Positions 1-8,750 of a stretch of 64,000 nt of DNA are shown here, piece by piece. The stretch comes from CAZHHH01 sp052400685 (GTDB lineage: Bacteria > Bacteroidota > Bacteroidia > Bacteroidales > Marinilabiliaceae), in assembly GCA_052400685.1 (NCBI GenBank), contig JBQTGJ010000005.1. One strand, written 5' to 3'. The translations under genes and the position numbers were made by a program. Under the pieces are notes generated by a model, which did no database searches, was not told the origin of the DNA, and saw nothing but the letters and a program-made list of their open reading frames with translations. Position 1 is the stretch's first letter; each line of letters starts with the position of its first letter.

Positions 1-325
1 ACTCATCACTATCTTTTATTGGCATACAAGTCACCACATCAAAACGAACCGGCTCATCCACCTCATATAATTTCACATAAGCGTCGGTAGCCAATACCAG
101 GAATCTGATTTTAGATCGGGTAATACTTTCCCTCGGATGTTCCCATTTACTGCTGGTGCGCGTACGCACCTCAACGATAACCAGGAACCCATCTTTACGG
201 GCAATAATATCTACTTCTTTTTGTCGGTAACGCCAGTTACAGGTTACAATAGTATAACCTTGCTGCGTCAAAAAAATGCGGGCTTTTTCTTCGCCCAATT
301 GCCCCAATTCATTGTGGCTGGCCAT
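1..325 (-). CDS. yraN: YraN family (UPF0102) endonuclease-like protein, 3' end cut by window
   Basis: The reading frame starts at the ATG at 325 and runs off the left edge, giving about 108 residues of an expected 115-125. It begins MASHNELGQLGEEKA and continues with CNWRYRQKEVDIIARKDG and VIVEVRTR. The E-x-D and VEVR residues form the PD-(D/E)XK-like core of the UPF0102/YraN family. Family members are small predicted nucleases linked to DNA repair or uptake; the precise role is not established. It follows the LD-carboxypeptidase gene with a 12-base gap on the same strand, so the two are probably co-transcribed. The family call is confident; the function is not. Confidence 0.85.
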   Translation of the reverse strand, partial: MASHNELGQLGEEKARIFLTQQGYTIVTCNWRYRQKEVDIIARKDGFLVIVEVRTRTSSKWEHPRESITRSKIRFLVLATDAYVKLYEVDEPVRFDVVTCMPIKDSDE

Positions 326-337
326 AAACTCAATAAT

Positions 338-1246
338 TTATTTGATGTAATTCAATGTCACCGTTTCCTTTTTAACAGACAAATGAACGGTAGCGCCCAG
401 CATCAAAGGCTGATTCGCCAAACTGTGGCCGGCCGGGAAATTGAACATTACCGGAAAATCACAACCTTCAACCACTTGCGAAATAATTTCATATGGTGAT
501 GCCCCGAAAGGAGTATGATTGTCCTGAATATCGGTCATCTGCCCCACTACTAAACCAGCCAACCCTTTTAACTTCCCGGCCAGCTTTAAACCTCTTAGCA
601 TACGATCAATATGGTACAGGTATTCGCCCACTTCCTCAATGAAAAGAATTTTTCCTTCAGGTTCAAAATCATAAGGCGTACCAACCAAGGAATTCAGTAA
701 CGTCAAATTTCCGCCTATCAATTTACCCCTTCCTTCCCCAATAACGTTTAACGAATGAGGCATAATCTGATAAATCACTTCATTCCCTTGTAACATCTGC
801 CATAGAGTGTCAACTCCGGAAGAATCATAATTTCCGGTCTCGAGATTTTTAGGCATAGGCCCATGAACCGATTTCATCTTTAACTGTGCTCCCAATACTG
901 AATGAAACACCGTAATATCGCTAAATCCGATTATCCATTTTGGTTGGTTCTTCAAAAGAGAAAAATCAATCCTATTTACTAACCTAATAGCGCCATAGCC
1001 ACCACGCGAACACCAGATAGCCTTAACTTCCGGATTCTTAAGCATCGCATTAAAATCATCAGCCCGCTGTTGATCGGTACCAGCCATCTGATGCCACTGG
1101 CCTGCCGCATGTTTGCCCAACAAACAACGCAAGCCCATATTCTCCAGATACTGGCTCGCAAGCTTCAATGACGAAGGTGCAATTTTACCGGCAGGAGAAA
1201 CAATTCCAACTAAATCATCTGACGAAAGAAAAGACGGCGAAATCAT
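338..1246 (-). CDS. ldcA: LD-carboxypeptidase (peptidase family S66, muramoyltetrapeptide carboxypeptidase)
   Basis: This S66-family enzyme would remove the terminal D-alanine from cytoplasmic murein tetrapeptides during cell-wall recycling. Visible family marks are the N-terminal GIVSPAG segment, the SRGGYGAIR loop, the nucleophile Ser in GFSDIT (about residue 109), the Glu in FIEEVGE and the C-terminal His in PAGHSLANQ, which together supply the Ser-Glu-His triad. Length is about 302 residues, normal for the family. The frame is open further upstream (TTG at 1270, ATG at 1261). I chose the ATG at 1246 because MISPSFL fits the usual N-terminus of Bacteroidota homologues; 1261 is also possible. 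It lies 12 bases upstream of yraN. Confidence 0.88.
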   Translation of the reverse strand: MISPSFLSSDDLVGIVSPAGKIAPSSLKLASQYLENMGLRCLLGKHAAGQWHQMAGTDQQRADDFNAMLKNPEVKAIWCSRGGYGAIRLVNRIDFSLLKNQPKWIIGFSDITVFHSVLGAQLKMKSVHGPMPKNLETGNYDSSGVDTLWQMLQGNEVIYQIMPHSLNVIGEGRGKLIGGNLTLLNSLVGTPYDFEPEGKILFIEEVGEYLYHIDRMLRGLKLAGKLKGLAGLVVGQMTDIQDNHTPFGASPYEIISQVVEGCDFPVMFNFPAGHSLANQPLMLGATVHLSVKKETVTLNYIK

Positions 1247-1321
1247 AATAAAATCAAACATTAATGTCAAACCACAAAAAAACAGCGTTCAAACTTCAAT
1301 ATATCAGGACGCAAATTATAA

Positions 1322-1410
1322 ATATGAAACGAGCCATGAGAGGGAACTCTCACACAGAGGGATGATTAATTCCGGCGAGTTCCATATGACCTTAAAAAAC
1401 AAAATATAAT
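1322..1410 (+). repeat. 67-bp structured leader element, copy a (with decayed uORF)
   Basis: Copy of a four-member family. The outer arms ATATGAAACGAGCC and GGCGAGTTCCATAT can pair around tandem GA/GA mismatches, and an inner hairpin is formed by TGAGAG and CTCTCA around GGAA. The core 1322-1388 differs from copy b at only two positions. A short ORF (1362-1409, MINSGEFHMTLKNKI) runs through it. The downstream tail matches copy c (AAAACAAAATATAATCA), but where copies b and c have CATATG plus a gene start, this copy reads CACACA. No gene starts here, so it looks like an orphan copy; metG begins 250 bases further on. Confidence 0.7.
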
Positions 1411-1548
1411 CACACAAAAAACTATCCTATTATTACAACACTATCACACGCCTTATAAAAACCCTGATTTTCAAACTATAAAAAACTAAAAACAAATCGT
1501 AATAACATCAAAGTCATTAAATTTATTAGTTTTCTTAACTACACTAAT

Positions 1549-1556
1549 TATCTTTG
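1549..1556 (+). promoter_or_regulatory. Candidate -7 promoter element upstream of metG
   Basis: TATCTTTG matches the Bacteroidota -7 consensus TAnnTTTG about 100 bases before metG. I see no clear TTG at the -33 position, so this rests on the -7 match alone. Confidence 0.4.
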
Positions 1557-1657
1557 CTGTTTGTAAAGCATAATTTACGAGTAAAACTAAAAAAACATCC
1601 TGTTTAAAGCAATTTGGGTTCACGATTTCCGAAAAAAATATTCGACATTTTCAACAT

Positions 1658-3691
1658 ATGACAAATTTTAAACGCACATTAGTTACCACAGCCCTACCGT
1701 ATGCCAACGGTCCGGTTCATATTGGTCATTTGGCCGGAGTTTATGTACCAGCCGATATTTATGTAAGATACCTTCGTCTAAAAGGAGAAGATGTTTTACT
1801 TATTGGCGGTTCCGATGAACACGGGGTCCCAATTACGCTCAAAGCCCGTAAAGAAGGCGTAAAGCCACAGGATATCGTAGACAAATACCATGGCATCATT
1901 AAAGAATCATTTAAAGAATTTGGAATTTCTTTTGATATTTATTCGCGTACCAGCAATAAAACCCACTACGAAACCGCCTCTCAATTTTTCAAAACACTAT
2001 ACGAAAAAGGAGAATTTATCGAAAAAGAGAGCGAACAGTATTACGACGAGGAAGCTCATCAGTTTTTGGCCGACCGCTACATCACTGGCACATGTCCGCA
2101 TTGCGGCAAAGACGGGGCCTATGGCGACCAATGCGAAAGCTGTGGCACCAGCCTTAATGCGACCGATCTGATACACCCAAAATCGACCATTTCGGGAAGT
2201 GCTCCGGTATTGAGAAAAACCAAACATTGGTATTTGCCATTGGATAAGCATGAATCTTTTCTCCGCCAATGGATCCTGGAAGACCACAAAGAATGGAAAC
2301 CAAATGTTTATGGGCAGTGTAAATCGTGGATTGATCTTGGGTTACAGCCTCGTGCCGTAAGTCGCGATCTGGACTGGGGTGTTCCAGTTCCGGTTGAAGG
2401 TGCCGAAGGGAAAGTACTGTATGTGTGGTTCGATGCCCCTATCGGTTACATATCGGCTACACGCGAATTAACCCCCGAATGGGAAAAATACTGGAAAGAT
2501 CCGGAAACACGTCTGCTGCATTTCATCGGCAAAGATAATATTGTGTTCCATTGCATCGTCTTTCCATCGATGCTTAAAGCCGAAGGGTCATATAATCTGC
2601 CTGATAATGTGCCTGCCAATGAATTTTTAAACCTTGAAGGAGATAAAATTTCAACTTCCCGCAACTGGGCTGTCTGGTTACATGAATATCTCAAAGATTT
2701 TAAAGACCAGCAGGATGTTTTACGCTATGTTTTAACGGCAAATGCCCCCGAAACAAAAGACAACGATTTTACCTGGAAAGATTTCCAGGCACGCAACAAC
2801 AATGAGTTGGTAGCTATCTTCGGCAACTTCGTCAACCGAAGCATGGTGCTTACACATAAATATTATGAAGGAAAAATTCCCGTGCCCAATGTATTTAACG
2901 ACTTTGACAACGAAACACTTAACAGCATCGCCGATATCGTTAAAAGAACAGAAGAAGCACTGGAAAATTTCAAATTCCGTGAAGCAGTAAAAGAAGCCAT
3001 GAGTCTGGCGCGCCTCGGGAATAAGTACCTGGCGGACTCAGAACCCTGGAAACTAATTAAAACCGATGCCGACAGGGTTTCAACCATTATGTACGTTGCA
3101 TTACAAATCACGGCTAATCTGGCCGTTTTAATGGAACCTTTCCTTCCATTTACGGCTCTAAAATTGCGCAACATGCTAAATATGGACAACATAGACTGGC
3201 AGGATTGCGGACAAAAAGAAATTCTTAAGCCCGGCCATATCATCGGCGAAGCCGTTTTGTTATTTCAAAAAATAGAAGATGAAGCCATACAGATGCAACT
3301 GGATAAACTGGCCCAATCGAAAAAAGACAATGAAACCGCGGCAAAAACGGCCAACCCCATAAAAGAAAATATCAGCTTCGACGATTTCTCAAAAATGGAC
3401 ATTCGGGTGGGCACCATTCTCGAAGCAGAAAAAGTGGCCAAAACAAAAAAACTGCTAAAATTAAAAATTGATACCGGTATTGATCAGCGAACAGTAGTCT
3501 CAGGCATTGCCGAATATTTTAGCCCCGAAGCTATCGTGGGAAAGCAAGTTAGCATTCTGGTAAATCTGGCCCCACGAAACATTAAAGGCATCAATTCGCA
3601 AGGAATGATTCTAATGGCTGAAGATGCCGACGGCAAACTGGTCTTTGTGAACCCGTCAGATAAAGTTAAAAATGGGTCTGAAATAAAATAA
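1658..3691 (+). CDS. metG: Methionyl-tRNA synthetase with C-terminal tRNA-binding domain
   Basis: Class I aminoacyl-tRNA synthetase that charges tRNA-Met in the cytoplasm. The HIGH signature appears as PVHIGHLAGVY near residue 20. A CPHCG...CESCG zinc knuckle lies around residues 146-164 (four-Cys type). The KMSKS loop is present as KISTS near residue 330. The C-terminal 105 residues (from FSKMDIRVGTILEAE) are an EMAP/Trbp111-type tRNA-binding OB fold that dimerises the enzyme in other bacteria. At 677 residues it is full length. It is transcribed alone; a 9-bp perfect hairpin follows about 35 bases after the stop. Confidence 0.97.
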   Translation: MTNFKRTLVTTALPYANGPVHIGHLAGVYVPADIYVRYLRLKGEDVLLIGGSDEHGVPITLKARKEGVKPQDIVDKYHGIIKESFKEFGISFDIYSRTSNKTHYETASQFFKTLYEKGEFIEKESEQYYDEEAHQFLADRYITGTCPHCGKDGAYGDQCESCGTSLNATDLIHPKSTISGSAPVLRKTKHWYLPLDKHESFLRQWILEDHKEWKPNVYGQCKSWIDLGLQPRAVSRDLDWGVPVPVEGAEGKVLYVWFDAPIGYISATRELTPEWEKYWKDPETRLLHFIGKDNIVFHCIVFPSMLKAEGSYNLPDNVPANEFLNLEGDKISTSRNWAVWLHEYLKDFKDQQDVLRYVLTANAPETKDNDFTWKDFQARNNNELVAIFGNFVNRSMVLTHKYYEGKIPVPNVFNDFDNETLNSIADIVKRTEEALENFKFREAVKEAMSLARLGNKYLADSEPWKLIKTDADRVSTIMYVALQITANLAVLMEPFLPFTALKLRNMLNMDNIDWQDCGQKEILKPGHIIGEAVLLFQKIEDEAIQMQLDKLAQSKKDNETAAKTANPIKENISFDDFSKMDIRVGTILEAEKVAKTKKLLKLKIDTGIDQRTVVSGIAEYFSPEAIVGKQVSILVNLAPRNIKGINSQGMILMAEDADGKLVFVNPSDKVKNGSEIK

Positions 3692-3724
3692 ATACAGCTC
3701 TTTTATCATTTAATCTGCCATGCT

Positions 3725-3758
3725 ATAACATTTCCCAATCGGTTGAGGAAATGTTTAT
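3725..3758. terminator. Hairpin downstream of metG, possible terminator
   Basis: AACATTTCC and GGAAATGTT form a perfect 9-bp stem with a 12-base loop. There is no long T run after it on either side, so intrinsic termination is uncertain. Confidence 0.4.
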
Positions 3759-4006
3759 GGTGTGGCAGCATAATTTAGTATTACCAATCAATATTTTCCA
3801 AGCCTAAACTAAAATATTCTGACTCCCCTATTATACATCTAATAATTTATTTCTAGTCATGTCAATAGAATACAAAATAAAACGCATTTCTTCGATCTAG
3901 AACTCTAATACAAATTGGTTATAAAGCAATTACTCCAGCCCTCAAAAAAATAATTTAATCTAATCGAGTAGGAGAAACGGGATTAATTCCCGTTTCGTAC
4001 TCTCCC

Positions 4007-4039
4007 ACCACCGTACGTACGGTTCTCGTATACGGCGGT
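4007..4039 (-). ncRNA. Group II intron domain V
   Basis: The 33-base segment folds as ACCGCCGTA paired with TACGGTGGT, then TACG paired with CGTA around an AGAAC loop, leaving a two-base bulge. This is the shape of the catalytic domain V. The RT stop codon (4043-4045) lies three bases upstream. Confidence 0.8.
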
Positions 4040-4042
4040 TCC

Positions 4043-5470
4043 TTAATATTCAACTCTTACCGCTTTGTAATAATCCAGTAAGAAAACATATCCGGCCTTA
4101 CGCAAACGCTGGTCTGTGACAGTTCTGGACAGGATAAAGCTCTTTGCTATGTGCCAGTAACCTTTCCTTGTGTTCGCCCACTCATAAGCTTTGTATTTAT
4201 TTATACCCAACTTTTTCAGGTTGGCTACTCTGGTTTTTATCCGTTTCCATTGTTTCCAGATTACCATTCGTAGCCGTCGGCGATACCACGCATCCGTTTT
4301 TATCAGTAGATTTTGCATGTCGGCCAGTTTGAAGTATTGCACCCAGCCCTTAATGTATTGACTTAATGCCTCCTTCCTGCGATCGTTGCCCCATCCGTTG
4401 CTTCTCGATGTCAGCTTTTTAATTTTGGCTTTCATCTTCTCCATACTTTTGGGGTGTATCCTCAACCTTCCTTCACCTCTATAGCGATAGAAGGTATAGC
4501 CAAGGAACTTAACATCCTTTACATGTCCCACTTGGCTCTTGTCCCGATTGACTGTCAAGAATAGCTTTTCTTCTATAAAAGAAACAATACTTTTCATCGT
4601 CCGGAGGGCGCTTCGCCGGCTTTTGCAGAGTATTATCATGTCATCAGCATAACGTACAAATTTATGCCCTCGGCTTTCGAGTTCCCGGTCCAGCTCATTC
4701 AGTAGGATATTTCCCAGCAGAGGACTTAGTGGGCCTCCTTGCGGTACGCCTTCATGGGTTTCTTCGTAGTGGTCTTCATGCATTACTCCAGCATTTAGGT
4801 ACTTGTGGATAAGTGACACGACACGTCCGTCTTTAATGGTGCGCGATAGTATCTCTATCAACTTGCTGTGGTTAACGGTATCAAAGTACCGCTCCAAGTC
4901 TATATCTACTGCATAGATATAACCTTGAGTAATGTAGTCCCGACACTTACGAAGGGCGCCATGAGCATTTCGCTTGGGTCTAAATCCATAACTGTGAGAT
5001 GAGAACTGAGGCTCGTAAATGGAGGTCAGTTTTTGCGCGATGCTTTGTTGGATTACTCTGTCCACGACTGTAGGGATGCCCAACTGGCGCTGTTTTCCGT
5101 TTTCTTTGGGTATTAAAACCCGTCTTACAGGATTGGGGCGGTATTTCCCCTGTTGGATGGATTGTATTAGTCTATCCTTGTTATTGACTAGATAGTCCTT
5201 TAAAGACTCTACCTCCATCTTGTCTACTCCACCCGCTCCTTTATTGCGCTTTACTTGTTTGTAAGCGATGTTCAGGTTTGAGGGGGACAGGATATGCTCT
5301 AATAATCCGTTTCCTAAACGATAATCATTGGTGGTGAGGTTGTTTTCAGTTATCCAAATGAAGGTCTGCCCTTCCACATATCCGTCGGATGCCGTCCTAT
5401 CTTTCTGTGGACAGGTCTTTGATGATGTAAAGATTTTCTGCTTTCCTTCCTTCATGTTGGTAACTTTCAT
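4043..5470 (-). CDS. ltrA: Group II intron reverse transcriptase/maturase (class C, no endonuclease domain)
   Basis: The 475-residue intron-encoded protein performs RNA splicing (maturase) and target-primed reverse transcription. RT blocks are seen in order: KGAGGVDKME, RRVLIPKENGKQRQLGIPT, SYGFRP, the GVPQGGPLSPLL motif, the catalytic YADD, and the thumb/domain X region ending WANTRKGYWHIAKS. That last motif is typical of class C maturases. No HNH endonuclease domain follows, as expected for this class. About 50 residues at the N-terminus precede the first conserved block, so an internal start is possible. The frame is intact. Confidence 0.93.
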   Translation of the reverse strand: MKVTNMKEGKQKIFTSSKTCPQKDRTASDGYVEGQTFIWITENNLTTNDYRLGNGLLEHILSPSNLNIAYKQVKRNKGAGGVDKMEVESLKDYLVNNKDRLIQSIQQGKYRPNPVRRVLIPKENGKQRQLGIPTVVDRVIQQSIAQKLTSIYEPQFSSHSYGFRPKRNAHGALRKCRDYITQGYIYAVDIDLERYFDTVNHSKLIEILSRTIKDGRVVSLIHKYLNAGVMHEDHYEETHEGVPQGGPLSPLLGNILLNELDRELESRGHKFVRYADDMIILCKSRRSALRTMKSIVSFIEEKLFLTVNRDKSQVGHVKDVKFLGYTFYRYRGEGRLRIHPKSMEKMKAKIKKLTSRSNGWGNDRRKEALSQYIKGWVQYFKLADMQNLLIKTDAWYRRRLRMVIWKQWKRIKTRVANLKKLGINKYKAYEWANTRKGYWHIAKSFILSRTVTDQRLRKAGYVFLLDYYKAVRVEY

Positions 5471-5875
5471 TGACTACTCAATCATTAAGGTTCAGCCCTT
5501 CCCACTTTGAGGAGTTGAGTGGTACTATGGCTTCTGCTGACTTCTCATGGCAAGCTTTACTCCGTGCTTCATACCCTGTTTCCACACGTCCATGAGACCT
5601 CCCGTGGTAAGATAAATAACTTTCATCCCATATCCCCGCCACATTTACACTCCGGTGTCCGCATAATCTTTGGACTTTGACTTGTTTTGCAGTCTCATCC
5701 AACCGGTTGTGCCTGATATGATTCGTGTTCCTCGGGGCAGGTTTTTGCCGTAGACTTCCTTCAGATTCCACCTCGCGATGGACACCCTTGTCCTTAGCTA
5801 ATGGTTGGCGATTATGAACCCCCATAGTGGACTTGCACCACCAAGTTATTTACCATGCACGGCACACAACAAAAA

Positions 5876-5905
5876 AGTCTGTAAATCATACGATTTACAG
5901 ACTTT
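5876..5905 (-). terminator. Intrinsic terminator of the tRNA-Ser/tRNA-Pro unit; group II intron target
   Basis: On the minus strand, AGTCTGTAAATC and GATTTACAGACT form a 12-bp stem with a GTAT loop, followed by TTTTTT. The intron begins three bases after the T run, so the terminator stays functional. Confidence 0.9.
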
Positions 5906-5929
5906 AAAGTAAAATTATCTCCTAATATG

Positions 5930-6004
5930 TCGGGGTACCAGGATTCGAACCTGGGACCTCCTGCTCCCAAAGCAGGCGCGCTAACCGGACTGTGCTACAC
6001 CCCG
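5930..6004 (-). tRNA. tRNA-Pro (anticodon TGG)
   Basis: The 75-base cloverleaf has acceptor stem CGGGGTG/TACCCCG, anticodon loop TTTGGGA with anticodon TGG, and T-loop GGTTCGAATCC. It is second in a two-tRNA unit, 11 bases after tRNA-Ser. No CCA is encoded. Confidence 0.95.
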
Positions 6005-6013
6005 AAAAAATAC

Positions 6014-6102
<89 letters not shown>

Positions 6103-6145
6103 AATCCTTTAAATGAACATTTCAACCGCTTTGCGATTGCGAGTG

Positions 6146-6175
6146 CAAATGTATAAAATTGAGCATAACTTCCAA
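6146..6175 (-). promoter_or_regulatory. Promoter of the tRNA-Ser/tRNA-Pro unit
   Basis: On the minus strand a TTG (-33) is followed after 19 bases by TACATTTG, an exact match to the TAnnTTTG -7 consensus. The 5' end of tRNA-Ser lies about 44 bases beyond the -7 box. It is the cleanest promoter in the window. Confidence 0.7.
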
Positions 6176-6670
6176 AGAAAATAGCTGTAAAATGAAACAA
6201 ATAAATTACTCAAAGACTCTTTACTATTGAATTTCAGACCAATTAATTTATCATTGGCTTGCAATTCAACAGTCCACAAAAAACAAAAAAGCGCTTTTCT
6301 AAATAAAAAAAGATCGCAGACACTAAAAAATAAACGGTATAAAACCCTTTCTTGTCAACCGCCCATAAAAAATATCCACTATATTTGTATTCATAATTGG
6401 CAATGATGTCTGCCTCAAACCGCTTAAAAGCTGATGACATCTGCATTATTAGTTACTAAACTATGCGGATTCATTATATACGGGCAACATGAAAAACCAA
6501 AGACATCCAGCTAACATTCAACAAACGACCTCTCATTTAAAGTTAAGCACAGGTTTGGTATATGCACCCGCATCGCTATCAGCGGTTACCAGGCCATCAT
6601 TTTTCACAAAGCCCAATAACCGGTTAACACATTTGCAAATAAATAGCACCTACAAAAAAACGCCTTTTTT
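6176..6670. other. Intergenic region, no supported gene
   Basis: The open frames here (6243-6446 minus, 6489 onward plus) have no recognisable protein, no ribosome binding site and repeat-derived composition. I see nothing else. Confidence 0.5.
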
Positions 6671-6790
6671 TTCGTTACGCTCCCTTTCGAAAGGGTTATT
6701 TACTCCAGTAAACTCACATTTTTCAAACTTCAGAAGCCTCAAAATTAGAACATTCTTATCGGCAACGAAAGTTTTTGGACACATACTATA
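6671..6790 (+). repeat. MITE-like palindromic repeat, decayed copy
   Basis: Contains the family core: CGTTACGCT at the left, TTTACTCCAGTAAACTCACATTTTTC in the middle (an internal palindrome), then the GAAGCCTC segment. The terminal arms have decayed to GTTTTTGGACACATACTA. Confidence 0.6.
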
Positions 6791-6944
6791 TAATGACATT
6801 ACCCATTCAAATATTTATACCATAACAGATATCTGTAGCAACGATGCCTCTGGACCATAAAAAAGGCAGAATTGTTTGCAGCCAATTAAAACAGAGTTAT
6901 CGTAATTAAAACAACTTTCATCATAAAATGTGGAGGACACCAAT

Positions 6945-8228
6945 ATGAAAATTAAAAACATTGAAGCCTTAGAAATTTTAGACTCACGCGGAAATCCCAC
7001 TGTAGAAGTAAATCTTATGTTAGAAGATGGCACAACATCACGAGCCATGGTTCCAAGCGGAGCCTCAACGGGCGAACGTGAAGCCACCGAACTGCGTGAC
7101 GGCGATAAGAATCGATACCAGGGGAAAGGGGTTCAAAAAGCGGTTGACAACGTGAATAAGATAATAGCACCTGCCATCCATGACATAGAAATAACCAGTC
7201 AGCGCCATCTCGATTATCACCTCATTGAAATGGATGGCACGGCCAACAAATCTAAATTAGGAGTAAATGCGATTTTAGGCATTTCAATGGCCTATGCCAG
7301 AGCCGAAGCACAGAGTTCAGGCACTCCATTGTACCAACACCTGGGAGGCAGCAATGCCTATGTTTTGCCCGTTCCGTGTATGAATATCATCAATGGCGGC
7401 AGGCATGCCGATAATAACGTCGATTTTCAGGAATTTATGATTGCACCACATGGTGCCGCCTCCTTTAAAAAATCGATACGAATGGGTATCGAAGTTTTTC
7501 ACACATTAAAAGAGGTGCTTAAAAAGAAAAACTATAGCACCGGAGTAGGCGATGAAGGTGGATTTGCGCCCAATCTCAAATCAAACGACGAAGCCATAGA
7601 AGTAATCCTGGAAGCCATCACAAAGGCGGGTTATAAGCCCGGCAGCGACGTCAGTATCTGTCTCGACCCTGCTACCAGTGAGCTGTGGGATAACGGGAAG
7701 TACAAACTTTTTAAAAGCACTGGAGCTTTGCTAACAAGCGATGAAATGGTCAGACTTTGGGAAAACTGGATCAATCAATATCCCATCGTATTGCTCGAAG
7801 ACGGAATGGCTGAAAATGATTGGGAAGGTTGGAAAAACCTCACCGATGTCATTGGTAAAAAAATTGAAGTCGTAGGCGACGATCTCTTCTGCACCAATAA
7901 AGCCATCCTCGGTAAAGGGATACAAAAAGGGGTCGCCAATTCAATTCTGATAAAACTAAATCAGATAGGAACAGTAACCGAAACGCTCGAAACCATCGAG
8001 TTAGCCTATAAAAATTCATACAACTGTTTTGTCTCACACAGAAGTGGCGAAACCATCGACAGTTTCATTGCCGACCTTGCTGTTGCAGTTAATGCAGGAC
8101 ACTTAAAAACCGGCAGTGGGTGTCGTGGTGAACGCATCGAAAAATTTAATCAATTAATGCGTATTGAGCATCAATTAGGCAGCACATCAAAATTTGCAGG
8201 TATTTCGGCCTTTAAAAATGCGAAATAA
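6945..8228 (+). CDS. eno: Enolase (phosphopyruvate hydratase)
   Basis: Glycolytic enzyme interconverting 2-phosphoglycerate and phosphoenolpyruvate; also a common RNA-degradosome partner in other bacteria. The start MKIKNIEALEILDSRGNPT is the family N-terminus. Catalytic and metal residues are recognisable in GVGDEGGFAPN, CLDPATSE, LLEDGM, VGDDLF, the lysine in SILIKLNQIGT and SHRSGET. A GTG at 6930 is in frame, but the GGAGGA sitting between it and the ATG at 6945 is the likely Shine-Dalgarno, so 6945 is chosen (427 residues). The C-terminal signature reads GSGCRGERIEKFN instead of the more usual GSxSRxER. A strong terminator follows. Confidence 0.97.
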   Translation: MKIKNIEALEILDSRGNPTVEVNLMLEDGTTSRAMVPSGASTGEREATELRDGDKNRYQGKGVQKAVDNVNKIIAPAIHDIEITSQRHLDYHLIEMDGTANKSKLGVNAILGISMAYARAEAQSSGTPLYQHLGGSNAYVLPVPCMNIINGGRHADNNVDFQEFMIAPHGAASFKKSIRMGIEVFHTLKEVLKKKNYSTGVGDEGGFAPNLKSNDEAIEVILEAITKAGYKPGSDVSICLDPATSELWDNGKYKLFKSTGALLTSDEMVRLWENWINQYPIVLLEDGMAENDWEGWKNLTDVIGKKIEVVGDDLFCTNKAILGKGIQKGVANSILIKLNQIGTVTETLETIELAYKNSYNCFVSHRSGETIDSFIADLAVAVNAGHLKTGSGCRGERIEKFNQLMRIEHQLGSTSKFAGISAFKNAK

Positions 8229-8274
8229 TTAAAACGGGCATCATTAAAATAAACAATAGAATGCCCCGGCTATA

Positions 8275-8311
8275 AAAAGCCTTTCTGTAAAAACAGAAAG
8301 GCTTTTTTTTG
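8275..8311 (+). terminator. Intrinsic terminator after eno
   Basis: AAAAAGCCTTTCTG and CAGAAAGGCTTTTTTTT form a long stem with a short loop and an eight-T tail. The A run on the other side makes it usable for the convergent hemerythrin gene ending at 8322. Confidence 0.92.
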
Positions 8312-8321
8312 TACAAATAAA

Positions 8322-8726
8322 TTACATCCGGCCAGCTCTTTGCAAATACCATTTGGCATATTGCATATCTTCACGTTTTATATGGCGCGTAATCCAATCC
8401 ATAATAAAATGAGTTATTTCATACGAAGCCGGAATTTCGCCTGCCTCATATCGCATCAGAAAATCATTCACCTGTTTAACAAAAGATTGATGCTCGATGC
8501 TGTGACTCGCCAAACCAGGAAATTCTATTCTTTTCATAAAAGCCTCCTCATTCGAGAAATGCCCCTTTGCGTAATCAATCAATTCATGCATCAATTGCAC
8601 AAGACTTTGCTTCCCCTCGCCGGACTTCAGTCCTTCATAAAACTTATCAAGCGCCGCAAACAAAGTCTGATGTTCCTGATCCAACTGTTCGTTCTTAACA
8701 CTGTAGTTTACACTCCATTGTATCAT
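8322..8726 (-). CDS. Bacteriohemerythrin, single domain
   Basis: A 134-residue diiron O2-binding four-helix bundle. All ligands of the family are in place: H19 (DQEHQ), H56 and E60 (HFSNEE), H75 and H79 (SHSIEHQ), H115 and D120 (HIKRED). Soluble bacteriohemerythrins deliver or scavenge O2 in microaerobic bacteria; no partner domain is fused here. It lies 24 bases after the next hemerythrin gene on the same strand, so the pair is probably one transcription unit produced by tandem duplication. It ends facing eno with a shared terminator. Confidence 0.93.
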   Translation of the reverse strand: MIQWSVNYSVKNEQLDQEHQTLFAALDKFYEGLKSGEGKQSLVQLMHELIDYAKGHFSNEEAFMKRIEFPGLASHSIEHQSFVKQVNDFLMRYEAGEIPASYEITHFIMDWITRHIKREDMQYAKWYLQRAGRM

Positions 8727-8750
8727 ATAATTTTCAATTTGCGAACCGCG

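Larger units (their letters stand above)
3963..5867 (-). mobile_element. Group II intron, class C (IIC), complete
   Basis: On the minus strand the element starts with GTGTG (5' end at 5867, consensus GTGYG) followed by the conserved early segment GGTGGTGCAAGTCCACT. It contains one reverse-transcriptase ORF and ends in domains V and VI. The 3' end is AT at 3963, directly after the D6 stem made by CGAAACGGG and CCCGTTTC. Length is about 1905 bp. The 5' exon is an intrinsic terminator (5876-5905) behind tRNA-Ser and tRNA-Pro, which is the known target type of class C introns. All parts appear intact, so it may still be mobile. A 115-codon ORF inside domain I (5478-5825) is not treated as a gene. 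Confidence 0.9.

Noticed and set aside
5478..5825. 115-codon ORF upstream of the RT gene
   Set aside because: It lies wholly within domain I of the group II intron, and its sequence follows the RNA structure region, with no protein family resemblance.
6243..6446. 67-codon minus-strand ORF with a hydrophobic stretch
   Set aside because: AT-rich composition alone can give this; no start signals or recognisable family.
6489..6860. 123-codon ORF between tRNA-Ser and eno
   Set aside because: It runs through a decayed repeat copy, lacks a ribosome binding site and shows no protein-like features.
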